From: Chrysochromulina tobinii
Lineage: Eukaryota > Haptophyta > Prymnesiales > Chrysochromulinaceae
NCBI GenBank assembly: GCA_001275005.1
Contig: JWZX01002601.1
Location: forward strand, 1-12,075
Length of the DNA stretch: 12,075 nt
Reading direction: 5' to 3'
Each line of letters starts with the position of its first letter. Positions within the stretch are counted from its first letter, which is position 1. Of the stretch, positions 1 through 7,440 are shown in pieces. The position numbers and the translations under genes are program-made. The notes under the pieces were generated by a model. That model did no database searches, was not told the DNA's origin, and saw nothing but the letters and a program-made list of their open reading frames with translations.

Positions 1-25
1 TAAGCTCATACACATCATGGCTACA

Positions 26-59
26 CACCCCCGAAACGACGAAACGACAAACGGGGGTG
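26..59. repeat. Inverted repeat (8-bp perfect stem, 18-nt loop)
   Basis: CACCCCCG at 26-33 is the exact reverse complement of CGGGGGTG at 52-59. The loop at 34-51 is itself made of two AAACGAC units followed by AAA. It could be the 3'-end hairpin of a transcript arriving from the left, or a chance GC hairpin. Nothing in the window decides between these. Confidence 0.5.
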
Positions 60-232
60 GGGAAGCCGGCGGTAGCACTCTAAACATTGGGATTTTGGAG
101 CTCCACAATTTGGGGATTTTGGTTTGGTGCACAACTTTATCCAATTGAGCCTTTTAGAGTCTCCCGTGCATTGATGATTCGCTCATGTCTTGACGCGTCC
201 GGCGTTCGGGCATGTTCGGGGTGTGCACGCCC

Positions 233-322
233 ATGACGGCGCAGGCTGTGGAACCTCACCCGCCCATCAAGGCAAAACACCCGCCCCCGGTCAAAGTGTT
301 CGACGGAGGCTCTCTGCTCTGA
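233..322 (+). other. Upstream ORF, 29 codons, in frame with the main ORF
   Basis: An ATG at 233 opens 29 codons closed by TGA at 320-322. This is the same frame as the main ORF, whose ATG at 341 lies 18 nt after the stop. It could act as a translation-attenuating upstream ORF if the transcript starts upstream of 233. It could instead be part of the gene if a small intron removes the stop, because CTGACTGAC followed by TTGAAG at 340 has a weak branch-point and acceptor look. No transcript evidence is available. Confidence 0.25.
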
Positions 323-340
323 CTGACTGACCACTTGAAG

Positions 341-2137
341 ATGATGCACAGGGAGCCCCTCGGCTCGTCCAGCATGCAGCGGCGCAACACGATGGATCTC
401 GGCATGGTGCGGCCCGAGTATGACGAGGATGGGCAGCCGGTGCGACCATCTCCCAAGTCATCTCCCAAGCCGTCTCCAGCACCGTCGCCAAGCCGCCGCT
501 CGTCGCTTGAGCTCGGAATGCGCGCGTCGAGGCACGACGAAGCCGGCCAGCCAGTGCGTGCATCTCCCGTGGCTCGCATCGCTCGATCACCGTTCCCCAT
601 TTTCGATGAGGCTCCCGAGCCGGCCATCGCTTGCTCACCTGCTCGGGCCGTCACGGCGCCCGAGCCTGCGCAGCAGTTGCGCTCGCCCAAGCTGGGCCTC
701 GGCCTTCGGAGCCCAATCCTCAGCGGTGGCCCGCGCCGTGTGGCAGTGCCTGCTGCTCTCGCGACCGTCCCTGTCGTCGCTGCTGCGAGCACCGCGCCCA
801 CCGCCGCCGCCGCCGCCACCACAGCCGCTGCCGCCGCCGCCGCCGCCGCCGCCGCCGTCGCCACCACAGCCGCTACCGCCGCCGCCGTCGCCACCACAGC
901 CGCCGCCGCCGCCGCCGTCGCCTCGCCGCCTGCTGCGGCTTCCACTGCGGCGCCCACGCCGCCGTCGAGTGCTGCAGCTGGCCCACCGGCGAGGTCTTCT
1001 CCGAGTGCCGCGATGGTGTTCTCGCCGCGTTTCGGCACAGTGAGCAATGTGAGCGGCCCACAGCGAGTCCCGTTTGCGTTTGCGAAGACCTTCGACGTGC
1101 CGTCGGACGGGGAGGACGAGGACGAGGACGGCGTCGACGACGAGCTGCTCGAACTCCACCGGCGCGCATCCGAGGAGGGCCTGAGCGGTACGGACCAAGC
1201 CGAACCATCGCCGTCCGCCGACGCACAGCTGAAGCAGACGCAGCGGCAGCGGCAGCAGCAGCAGCAGCAGCAGCAGCAGCCGCTCCTGACCGGCTTTGAG
1301 AGCGACTTTGACTTCGAGGACGAATCGGAGTGGGAAGGGGAGGCAAGCGGCCGCGACCCGGCCGCGCTCGCTTTTGGTGGGCTGCGGCTCGGTCAGCCCC
1401 GTCGCCGGCCCACGAGCGCCGCCGCACAGCGCCGCCGCCGCGCCCATCTCGGCGCTGTGTTTGGGGAGGGAGGTGCGAGCATGATCGACTTCGATAAGGC
1501 GCCACCGCCATCTGGAGGTTCTGTGGTGCGTCTGGCGGCGGTGCGAGCGAGCCGCAAGCAGAGGCACGAGCTGTGCGCGGACAAGGGCAAGGTTCTCACG
1601 CCCGTGCGCCGCTCCGCGCGCACGCCGCAACAGGCCGTGGCGCCCACGGCGGCGCTTCTGAGCGAGACCGGCTACGTGTACGCACCGAACGTGCAGCTGC
1701 AGCCAGCTTTTGACGCGGGCGACGTCGTGTTGGTGACCGAGAAGACTCAGGCGCAGGCGCTGCCAAGGGTCACGCGGCACAAGGCAGAGGAGGCCGTTCC
1801 AAATATGGAGGCCAGCGCGCCCGTAGCGCCTGTGCAGCCGCCGCCTTTGCCCGCGCCGCCAGTGGCGGCCGCGGCTGAGGACGCCGTTCGAATGCTCGAA
1901 GAAGCGGCCGAGATGGCACTCGAGAGCGCGGCCCAGGCGGTGCGAATGTCCGAGGCCTCCATTAACATGGAGGTGGAGCTCACCGCAGCCTCGCTGCCGG
2001 AGCCCGAGCCCATTCCCAATATGGCAATCCCGCCGCCGTCGCAGCGGGCTCCTCAGCAGAAGCGCTCGCACACAGATGCCGCCGCCGCTCCGTCCGAGTC
2101 CATCCGGCGCTCGACCCGCGCGCGCAGCAACGCTTGA
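341..2137 (+). CDS. Low-complexity Ala/Pro/Ser-rich protein, possibly chromatin- or microtubule-associated
   Basis: This frame encodes 598 residues from the ATG at 341 (next ATG at 344) to TGA 2135-2137. The open frame reaches back to a TTG at 335, but a eukaryote would use ATG, and TGA closes the frame upstream at 320. Residues 14-38 and 52-76 are two copies of a 25-residue repeat. Each starts with a basophilic-kinase-like RRNT/RRSS and ends in GQPVR-x-SP. Many SP sites follow, then a poly-Ala tract (about 159-193), an acidic patch (DGEDEDEDGVDDE), a nine-Gln run, and TPVRRSAR (420-427) followed by GYVYAPN (444-450). A second RRSTR motif with a basic tail ends the protein. The TPVRRSxR plus Y-x-PN arrangement recalls vertebrate mitotic spindle proteins such as CKAP2; that is from memory and weak. 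There is no signal peptide or membrane segment. The repeats favour this frame over its poly-Pro and poly-Arg shadows. The exact function is unknown. Confidence 0.7.
   Translation: MMHREPLGSSSMQRRNTMDLGMVRPEYDEDGQPVRPSPKSSPKPSPAPSPSRRSSLELGMRASRHDEAGQPVRASPVARIARSPFPIFDEAPEPAIACSPARAVTAPEPAQQLRSPKLGLGLRSPILSGGPRRVAVPAALATVPVVAAASTAPTAAAAATTAAAAAAAAAAAVATTAATAAAVATTAAAAAAVASPPAAASTAAPTPPSSAAAGPPARSSPSAAMVFSPRFGTVSNVSGPQRVPFAFAKTFDVPSDGEDEDEDGVDDELLELHRRASEEGLSGTDQAEPSPSADAQLKQTQRQRQQQQQQQQQPLLTGFESDFDFEDESEWEGEASGRDPAALAFGGLRLGQPRRRPTSAAAQRRRRAHLGAVFGEGGASMIDFDKAPPPSGGSVVRLAAVRASRKQRHELCADKGKVLTPVRRSARTPQQAVAPTAALLSETGYVYAPNVQLQPAFDAGDVVLVTEKTQAQALPRVTRHKAEEAVPNMEASAPVAPVQPPPLPAPPVAAAAEDAVRMLEEAAEMALESAAQAVRMSEASINMEVELTAASLPEPEPIPNMAIPPPSQRAPQQKRSHTDAAAAPSESIRRSTRARSNA
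380..568 (+). repeat. Two copies of a 25-codon repeat (380-454 and 494-568)
   Basis: The copies read RRNTMDLGM...YDEDGQPVRPSP and RRSSLELGM...HDEAGQPVRASP, separated by 13 codons of SP-rich linker (KSSPKPSPAPSPS). Both keep the RRx(S/T) site, the LGM core, the DE(D/A)GQPVR block and the closing SP. Conservation at the protein level supports the reading frame and suggests a duplicated phospho-regulated or binding motif. Confidence 0.75.
815..919 (+). repeat. GCC-rich minisatellite coding for poly-Ala/Thr
   Basis: Three units each begin GCCACCACAGCC and end GTC: 815-859 (45 bp), 860-889 (30 bp) and 890-919 (30 bp). They encode ATTAA...V blocks. All lengths are multiples of three, so copy-number change keeps the frame. 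Two other frames read as poly-Pro and poly-Arg and are shadows. Confidence 0.8.
1253..1279 (+). repeat. (CAG)9 microsatellite coding for poly-Gln
   Basis: Nine perfect CAG triplets encode Gln, preceded by alternating CAG/CGG codons (Q-R-Q-R). The tract sits between the acidic segment and a second acidic block (ESDFDFEDESEWEGE). It is likely to vary in length between strains. Confidence 0.9.
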
Positions 2138-2199
2138 GCTGGTGCCCACTACAACGCTCGAGGCCGTGCCCAATACAGCGCTCGAGACCGTGCCTTCTG
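2128..2199. repeat. 24-bp tandem repeat, three copies, spanning the stop codon
   Basis: Units are at 2128-2151, 2152-2175 and 2176-2199, with the shared core (A/G)CGCT(T/C)GAG..(C/G)TGCC. The stop TGA of the upstream gene (2135-2137) lies in unit 1, where units 2 and 3 carry CGA at the same place. In the next frame the three units read as an octapeptide repeat (TLELVPTT, TLEAVPNT, ALETVPS). Confidence 0.75.
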
Positions 2200-2764
2200 T
2201 AGTGGCTGCAGCAGCATCGCCTGTAGCAGTGGCGGAGCAGTGGCAGCAACTGTGCCCTCGCGATCACCTGCCGCACCGGCGGGTGGCTCCGAGAGTCGCG
2301 AGAGTGGTCGATTGACAACAGGCTGGGACCTATGTGACCTATGTCTGGCAGTGGTAGGCAGGAGGAGTTCTGGTGTTGTGACCTTGCTCCTTGGTGTGTG
2401 CAAACGCGAACCGTGGTGCTGTGCGCGCGGTGTGTGAGAGTGAGTCGACGTGTGTCACGTGTCGCGTCCGGACTGCTGTTCCTGTCACTGTGTACTCTTC
2501 CGGCGCCGTGACTGTGGTCTGTGTGCTCTGACTCTTGCGCGGTGTGCATCCGGTGCATGGACGGACGTGTGAGTGTACGGTAGTCTCGTCGTGCGTGAGC
2601 GTGTGCGTCACAAGTCGCTGTACGCGCGTGATGTGGTGTACGTCGTGTTGCGGTGTGCGGTGTAGTCATCGCCTGTGTGCGCCTAGTGACTGTTTCGAGT
2701 TGCGAAAACGCCGTCTTGAACACTCAGGGGTACAGAGTCTACAGAACTGCATTGAGTTGATTTC
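2200..2764. other. GT-rich intergenic spacer / probable 3' UTR and promoter
   Basis: No gene is supported. From about 2390 to 2690 the plus strand is markedly rich in G and T with many TGTG, GTGTGC and CGTG words, unlike the GCC-rich coding sequence on either side. The left part is likely the 3' UTR of the first gene, since U/G-rich sequence is common around eukaryotic cleavage sites. The right part should hold the promoter of the gene starting at 2765. Codons 2138-2437 stay open in the frame of the first gene after its TGA. No TATA box is obvious. Confidence 0.5.
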
Positions 2765-2818
2765 ATGGTTGATGTCTTGATGCTGGCCTTCTTCCTAGGC
2801 TTCGTCCGTGCCTCCGCA
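2765..2818 (+). other. Signal peptide of the DUF5695-like protein
   Basis: The first 18 residues are MVDVLMLAFFLGFVRASA: a hydrophobic core followed by a small-x-small cleavage motif (A-S-A) just before an acidic, Pro-rich mature start (DDSHPPP). This supports the ATG at 2765 as the true start. Confidence 0.75.
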
Positions 2819-5800
2819 GATGACTCGCATCCGCCGCCAATGCCGCGTTCGCCATCGTATGACGACCTCGCATACGCACCCGTCGGACACCCATCACTCA
2901 CGCTCAACTACGACTACCTTTCCTCGCTGCGGAGAGGCCTCGAGAAGGCCGGTGCATACCGAGCGGCCGACGCCGTCCCTGCTCCTCCCCGTCCTCAACC
3001 TACGGGAGGGAGACGGCCGCCGCTGCTACTCAAGCCGCAGACGACGGGCGACTCGGCGACTTGGACGACGAAGAAAGACGTCAGCACCTATTGCTCGGGG
3101 TCAGAGTACAAGGGAGACCTCGGACCTAAGGCATCGGATGATGCGTGCCTGACGGCGGCTAAGGCTGATGGCGGCATCGACTATGCAGTGTGGCGCGGCG
3201 ACGGCGACGGGCACTGCTACACCTGCGACCTATCGGATCGCGGCGATCCGAGTACGTGGAAGATGGACAGCCAGCCGGGCGCCGTCAGCTTCGTCGCCGA
3301 TCATGTGACGCCGCCGCTGCCGCCGCCTCCTCCCTCGGGGCCCGCGCCGTGCTCCAAGTTCACGCTGGCGAGTGGGCTGATCGTTGGCCTCCGCTGCGGA
3401 TCTGGCGCCATTCAATTACTGAGCCACATCCACGAGGGCAACTTTTCGTATGTGCCCCCCCTTATGAACGTGTACCCCCAGCGCGAGCACCGCGACCAGC
3501 CGGGCGCCCACCACATTGGCGACCTGACGCTGCGCCTACAGCCGGCCTCTCGCGCATCCGACCCCTCCGACGTCTCCTTCGTCTCGTCGGCGCTCGGTGG
3601 CGTGAGCACACCGGTGACTGTCCTCAGCCCTTCATCTCCATTGTGGCCCAAGCATGGCGCCAACCGTGTGCTGCAGGCGGCGGACGTTACGCCGACGCTG
3701 CTCGCCCCCGGGCAGCTCGACGTGCGCCATCCGTTGCGTGGCAATCTGAGCGTCGTGCGCTCGTGGGAGGAGGCCGCCGACGAGCCCGGTGGCCTTGTCA
3801 TGCGCATCACACTCTCCGTGCCCTTGAATGCCACCGGCGGCGGGGTCGCCATCCAGGGCTTCGGGCTCAGCCTCGTGTCCGACAATACGTTTGGTGGCCT
3901 CGATACCTCGCAGGTCGCGTCGATGCTCTCGTTCATGGATCCGCACGTCGGGCGCGATCACTCGTGGCACACGCACACACGAGCTGACGGCACTGCGTCG
4001 CTGCTGATCACGCCGTACGTCGACGCCGAGAAGGGCTCCGGTCACTCGTCAGGCTGCCCTATGGAGGCCTACCGGCCGATCTTGGAGGACGCTGCGTGGA
4101 CGCAGGCGGGCACGTACGAGTGGAGTGTGCACACCGGCGCGTGGGCGAAGGAGTGGGCGATGAATACCCAGGCGCCTCTGAAGAGCTTCCAGGGAGATCC
4201 GGCAGTCTGGCCGGATCCGAAGTCGGTGTGGCCCTCGTGGTATCGCACCGAGACTGTCAATTTACCCGACCCGTCCTCTTCGCGCCAGTGGCACGCGCCC
4301 ACGTCCCTCATTCTCGCCCCTGGGCAATCCAAGACCTATGCGCTGCGCTTCACCCTCACGTCCTCCGGCCCCGCGAGCCGTGACGCCGCCTTGCTCGCCG
4401 CAGGTCGCGTCGTCTTTCACGGCGTGCCCGGCTACGTGCTCAGCCGGGAGATGACGGGAGCTCGACTGGTCCTCGAACTTCCCACAGGCCTCTCGCTCTC
4501 GTCCGTCAACAGCTCGGCTCCGCATCTGCTCAGCACCTTCACCCCTAGGCGACCCAACGCGAGCGACCCTTCCGTCCTCTCCATTCCTCTCATCGTCCCC
4601 GGATCGACCTCCTCCTCACGTCGTGCTCGTCTGACCCTCGTCTTCTCCGATGGCTCAGTAGGCACCGTGCACTACCTGATCACACCAGCTCCGAGCCTGC
4701 GCGAGCACGTGGGCGGGTACGGCAGCTTCATGAGCACCACGGCATGGCTCCCCGCCAACGACACATCCGACCCGTTTGGAAGGGGCGCCTCTCCCGTCGT
4801 GTGGGACCGGGAGGACAAAGTGCACGTCATGGAGGATGCGCGCCCGTTTGCGGTGGGGCTCTCGGACGACGCGGGCGGCGGCAACGCCCTCGGCCTCGCC
4901 ACCGCCAACATGTACGCGCCCAACTCGTACCAGCTCGCCCGCATCGACGAGTACATCCATTCGACGCTCCTCGGCAAGAAAGACCCCTCGACCCACCCAA
5001 ACCTGGCGAACCGCACCTTCTCTCTACAGGACCCGACGTCGCTACGCATCCGCATGACGGTCTTCTACTTCTTCTACACGCCCGACTATACCACAGCGCT
5101 TCAGCACGACTTCCGCGGAGCGCCACAGTACTACAAGGAGCTCGGCAAGTGCACCATCGCCCCCTCGTGGTGCGCCTTCAATGCGGTCTCGAACGAGACG
5201 AAACCCGACTGGCATCCAGCCGACTACCGCCAGTACAACTTTCCGCACCAGATCGCCTCGTACTACTCCCTCTATCTCGCCGCTCGGGAGCTCGACCGCC
5301 TGCCGAGCACGACCCTCACCCAGCCGTACTCATGGTACCTCGAGATGGCGGCCAAGACCCTCCTCTCCCTTGGCTGCTGCTCGGTCGAACCGAGCACGTC
5401 CAGGAAGCAATGCGTGTGCTATCCGACCGTGGGGCTGATGGACGGGACGGTGTTCCGAGAGGTGCTGATTGCGCTCAAGGAGGAAGCCACGGCGGCGGCC
5501 GATGAGGCCGTGCGGGAGCCATCGACGAGCTCGCCAGACTGGTCGGGGTATGTCTCCCTGGTCGACTACATGATGCGGCTCCGCGTCTTTGGCGGAGAGG
5601 GCGCCGGCTCCAACGTGCCCTGGGTGAACCAGAACGCTCCGTACGGCAGCGAGTTCAATTGGGATACGACGGGTCAGGAGGAGGTGGGCGTGTGGGGTGC
5701 CTACTACAATGCGAGCAATGCGAGCCTCGGCGAGCTCTCGCTGCGTGCTGTCAATTCTATCCTGGCCTACATGCCCTCGACCCCCAATTTTGCATACCAC

Positions 5801-6586
5801 GGCTCCGCGGCCGGATGGGGCGACTTTTCGAATAACGGCAAGTGGATGATTGAAGGCGGGTGGGAGCGCGAGGGCGGCCATTACCGCGCGGGCCTCAACT
5901 CGATTCCTCTCATTGAGCGCTACCGCTCGCACCCGGATGAGCTCTACCTCCTCGAGGTCGCGATGGGGGGGATCACCGGGGTGCTCGGCAACATTGACGC
6001 GACTGGCGCGCCTTCGATGGCCTTCCATCTGTACCCGTTCGTCCTCGCGTATGACCCTCGCTCCGGCGACCACGGCCTAGGCTTCTTTGGCCACGCGCTC
6101 AACGTTGGGGCCTACGTCGTGCGCCACCCTCGACTCGGGACGCTCTGCTATCTCTGCGACCTCGCCATGTCCACCGCCGGCCCCGCCGCCATCGAGGTCG
6201 ACGAGGCGTACACTGTAACTCTGCACGACTCGTTCCGCCGTCGCGTCTATCTCGCGGAGATTGGGCTGTGGCTCGTGCTGCGCACCGGCCAGCAGATCGA
6301 GAGCGTCGCCGTCTCCTCGGCTAGCCTCAATGAAGGGCAGCTTGTGCTCACTCTGGTGCCGACGCCCGAGGGCTGGCTTTCGTCGACGATTCGGATCCAG
6401 CTTGACACGCCCGCCCTCGCGACTGGACGGCGGACGGCGAGTGGGTTTGCTGTGCGGGGGGGCAAGCTGGTGCGTGGCGCATGGGAGTTGCCCATGCCGA
6501 CGAGCGAGGGCGCGCCAACGAGCGTTCCCGTGACCATTTCGTGGAAGGAAGCGGGAGAGCGACTGGACATCGTGGAGAGCGGGTGA
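2765..6586 (+). CDS. Large secreted protein: signal peptide, four-Cys module, Pro-rich linker, DUF5695-like domain
   Basis: An uninterrupted frame encodes 1273 residues from ATG 2765 to TGA 6584-6586. Residues 1-18 form a signal peptide (short N terminus, LMLAFFLGFV core, cleavage after ASA), so the product is secreted or lumenal. Four cysteines (110, 128, 151, 154) around a YAVWRGDGDGHCYTC stretch resemble a small apple/PAN-like lectin module. A Pro-rich linker (about 183-195) leads into a roughly 1000-residue region. There, from memory, GGYGSF (650-655), WDRED (680-684), GLSDDAGGG (698-706), the W966-E973 segment, the IEGGWEREGGHY segment (1029-1040) and the LGFFGHALNVG block match DUF5695, a bacterial and fungal secreted family with an alpha-helical barrel typical of carbohydrate-active enzymes. 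A beta-rich tail of about 80 residues ends the protein. Many N-x-S/T sites fit secretion. The substrate is unknown, and the family call is from pattern memory only. The stop lies in GGGTGAGTGG, which also looks like a splice donor. Confidence 0.85.
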   Translation: MVDVLMLAFFLGFVRASADDSHPPPMPRSPSYDDLAYAPVGHPSLTLNYDYLSSLRRGLEKAGAYRAADAVPAPPRPQPTGGRRPPLLLKPQTTGDSATWTTKKDVSTYCSGSEYKGDLGPKASDDACLTAAKADGGIDYAVWRGDGDGHCYTCDLSDRGDPSTWKMDSQPGAVSFVADHVTPPLPPPPPSGPAPCSKFTLASGLIVGLRCGSGAIQLLSHIHEGNFSYVPPLMNVYPQREHRDQPGAHHIGDLTLRLQPASRASDPSDVSFVSSALGGVSTPVTVLSPSSPLWPKHGANRVLQAADVTPTLLAPGQLDVRHPLRGNLSVVRSWEEAADEPGGLVMRITLSVPLNATGGGVAIQGFGLSLVSDNTFGGLDTSQVASMLSFMDPHVGRDHSWHTHTRADGTASLLITPYVDAEKGSGHSSGCPMEAYRPILEDAAWTQAGTYEWSVHTGAWAKEWAMNTQAPLKSFQGDPAVWPDPKSVWPSWYRTETVNLPDPSSSRQWHAPTSLILAPGQSKTYALRFTLTSSGPASRDAALLAAGRVVFHGVPGYVLSREMTGARLVLELPTGLSLSSVNSSAPHLLSTFTPRRPNASDPSVLSIPLIVPGSTSSSRRARLTLVFSDGSVGTVHYLITPAPSLREHVGGYGSFMSTTAWLPANDTSDPFGRGASPVVWDREDKVHVMEDARPFAVGLSDDAGGGNALGLATANMYAPNSYQLARIDEYIHSTLLGKKDPSTHPNLANRTFSLQDPTSLRIRMTVFYFFYTPDYTTALQHDFRGAPQYYKELGKCTIAPSWCAFNAVSNETKPDWHPADYRQYNFPHQIASYYSLYLAARELDRLPSTTLTQPYSWYLEMAAKTLLSLGCCSVEPSTSRKQCVCYPTVGLMDGTVFREVLIALKEEATAAADEAVREPSTSSPDWSGYVSLVDYMMRLRVFGGEGAGSNVPWVNQNAPYGSEFNWDTTGQEEVGVWGAYYNASNASLGELSLRAVNSILAYMPSTPNFAYHGSAAGWGDFSNNGKWMIEGGWEREGGHYRAGLNSIPLIERYRSHPDELYLLEVAMGGITGVLGNIDATGAPSMAFHLYPFVLAYDPRSGDHGLGFFGHALNVGAYVVRHPRLGTLCYLCDLAMSTAGPAAIEVDEAYTVTLHDSFRRRVYLAEIGLWLVLRTGQQIESVAVSSASLNEGQLVLTLVPTPEGWLSSTIRIQLDTPALATGRRTASGFAVRGGKLVRGAWELPMPTSEGAPTSVPVTISWKEAGERLDIVESG

Positions 6587-6976
6587 GTGGGCGCATACCA
6601 TAATCCGAGCTCCTACGTCCTTGTACGCACCGTACTGTGTGGGCGCTTGATCGGGCCTTCCACCCTGTAGGGAACCTCGACGAAGGGCCTCAGAAGGGCC
6701 CCGGCGCGCGCTTAGTGGGCCCCGGTGTAGGGTCCCTATGGGCTAAGGGCAATGCGACAGCCGACGTCGGGGAGGGCCGCCGCGCGCGCGCGCCAGCAGG
6801 CTTCCGGTCGTCGATCGCCTATGTTCCTTGACGCTCGAGCGAGCCCGCTTCCCCGGTCCGGCCCCGCTTGTCGACACGTCGATCTTTCCCGTCCCGGTTC
6901 CAAATGGCGGAGAGCGCGTCGCGATTCTACCCGGACCCCGCACCGCTCGGGCGGTACTCAGGCGGCCGGCGCGCCG

Positions 6977-7016
6977 CCGGGCCTGCCCCGCCGGCCCGCG
7001 GGGGCCTGGGGCCCGG
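6977..7016. repeat. GC-rich nested inverted repeat
   Basis: CCGGGCC (6977-6983) pairs with GGCCCGG (7010-7016). Inside it, CCCCGC (6986-6991) pairs with GCGGGG (6998-7003) around a 6-nt loop. The result is a 40-nt hairpin of 13 G-C pairs between convergent genes. A transcription-pausing or 3'-end role is possible but inferred only. Confidence 0.55.
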
Positions 7017-7096
7017 CCGCGGTCGCGCGTCGACCGGACACAGAACGTCGATATAATGGATAAACCGGTATGCGGTAACCGCGCGAATCCAATTCG

Positions 7097-7127
7097 ATCG
7101 TTCGGTATATACTATATATTGAACGAT
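7097..7127. repeat. AT-rich inverted repeat
   Basis: ATCGTTCGGTATATA (7097-7111) faces TATATATTGAACGAT (7113-7127). Thirteen positions are complementary and two would be G-U pairs in RNA. With a realistic loop about 12-13 pairs remain. It sits in an AT-rich island unlike the surrounding GC-rich DNA, so it may be a fragment of an old miniature inverted-repeat element. Confidence 0.5.
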
Positions 7128-7229
7128 TCGAGAATCGTGTCGATGAAGTCAGAAGTGTCAGACGTCTACAAAACAAAAATGGGATCCTCTACGGTACACG
7201 CTGAGGAATCACGCTACAGGCGGCACCCA

Positions 7230-7251
7230 GAGTGCCTGCCCCTCGGCACTC
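7230..7251. repeat. Perfect 7-bp hairpin near the 3' end of the Cdc37-like gene
   Basis: GAGTGCC (7230-7236) is the reverse complement of GGCACTC (7245-7251), with an 8-nt loop. It lies about 190 bp beyond the stop codon of the minus-strand gene, so it could be in that gene's 3' UTR. No poly(U) tract follows, so this is not a bacterial-type terminator. Confidence 0.35.
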
Positions 7252-7440
7252 GAACAGCGAACATGGAACAACACAAACATGCTGAACGGAGCGAGTCCGA
7301 GCTGCCGCCGGGAGCACTGGCACTCGCTCCTCGACCTCCTATCTGAGATCAGCACACCCTCATCTCGGCATGACAGCACAGTCGCTCACGCATGCAGGCA
7401 CATCGGTCAGCGGGGGCGGCCGAGGCGAGCAGCATCTCTC

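Larger units (their letters stand above)
1..340. other. Non-coding region upstream of the first gene
   Basis: No convincing coding sequence. Bases 60-180 are richer in A and T than the rest of the window and are the likeliest place for the promoter of the gene that starts at 341. The region holds a perfect 8-bp inverted repeat (26-33 with 52-59), a 10-bp direct repeat GGGATTTTGG (89-98 and 113-122, 24 bp apart), a 29-codon upstream ORF (233-322) and three tandem TGAC units (320-331). No clear TATA box is visible. Short open frames on the minus strand here are compositional. Confidence 0.6.
6587..7440. other. Convergent intergenic region with GC-rich and AT-rich hairpins
   Basis: This lies between the 3' ends of two converging genes, and no coding sequence is supported. 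The long frames here start at non-ATG codons and are Arg/Pro-rich. Bases 6659-6750 contain repeated GGGCC blocks (GGGCCCCGG twice) and the near-palindrome TAGGGTCCCTA. Bases 6781-6792 are (CG)6. Bases 6961-7020 are almost pure G+C and fold strongly. Bases 7050-7200 switch to an AT-rich island with TATATA words and another hairpin. It presumably contains both 3' UTRs. I saw no tRNA or rRNA signatures. Confidence 0.6.

Noticed and set aside
1242-1280. CAG/CGG repeats read as a possible CRISPR or regulatory array
   Set aside because: A plain in-frame triplet repeat coding for Gln/Arg, with no spacers.
635-2173. 512-codon minus-strand open frame
   Set aside because: Rich in Arg, Gly, Leu and His, and antisense to the GCC/CAG repeats. 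This is a shadow of the plus-strand gene, whose internal 25-residue repeats and SP motifs support the other strand.
5330-6073. 247-codon minus-strand frame
   Set aside because: Antisense to the conserved core of the DUF5695-like domain. No domain of its own and Arg/Val/Ala-rich, as expected from high GC at third codon positions.
6895-6915. GGTTCCAAAT read as a tRNA B-box
   Set aside because: The expected purine after GGTTC is absent, and no matching A-box, acceptor stem or anticodon arm could be drawn around it.
6828-7346. 172-codon plus-strand frame in the convergent spacer
   Set aside because: It starts at TTG, is Arg/Pro-rich, crosses strong hairpins and AT-rich sequence, and shows no conserved motif.
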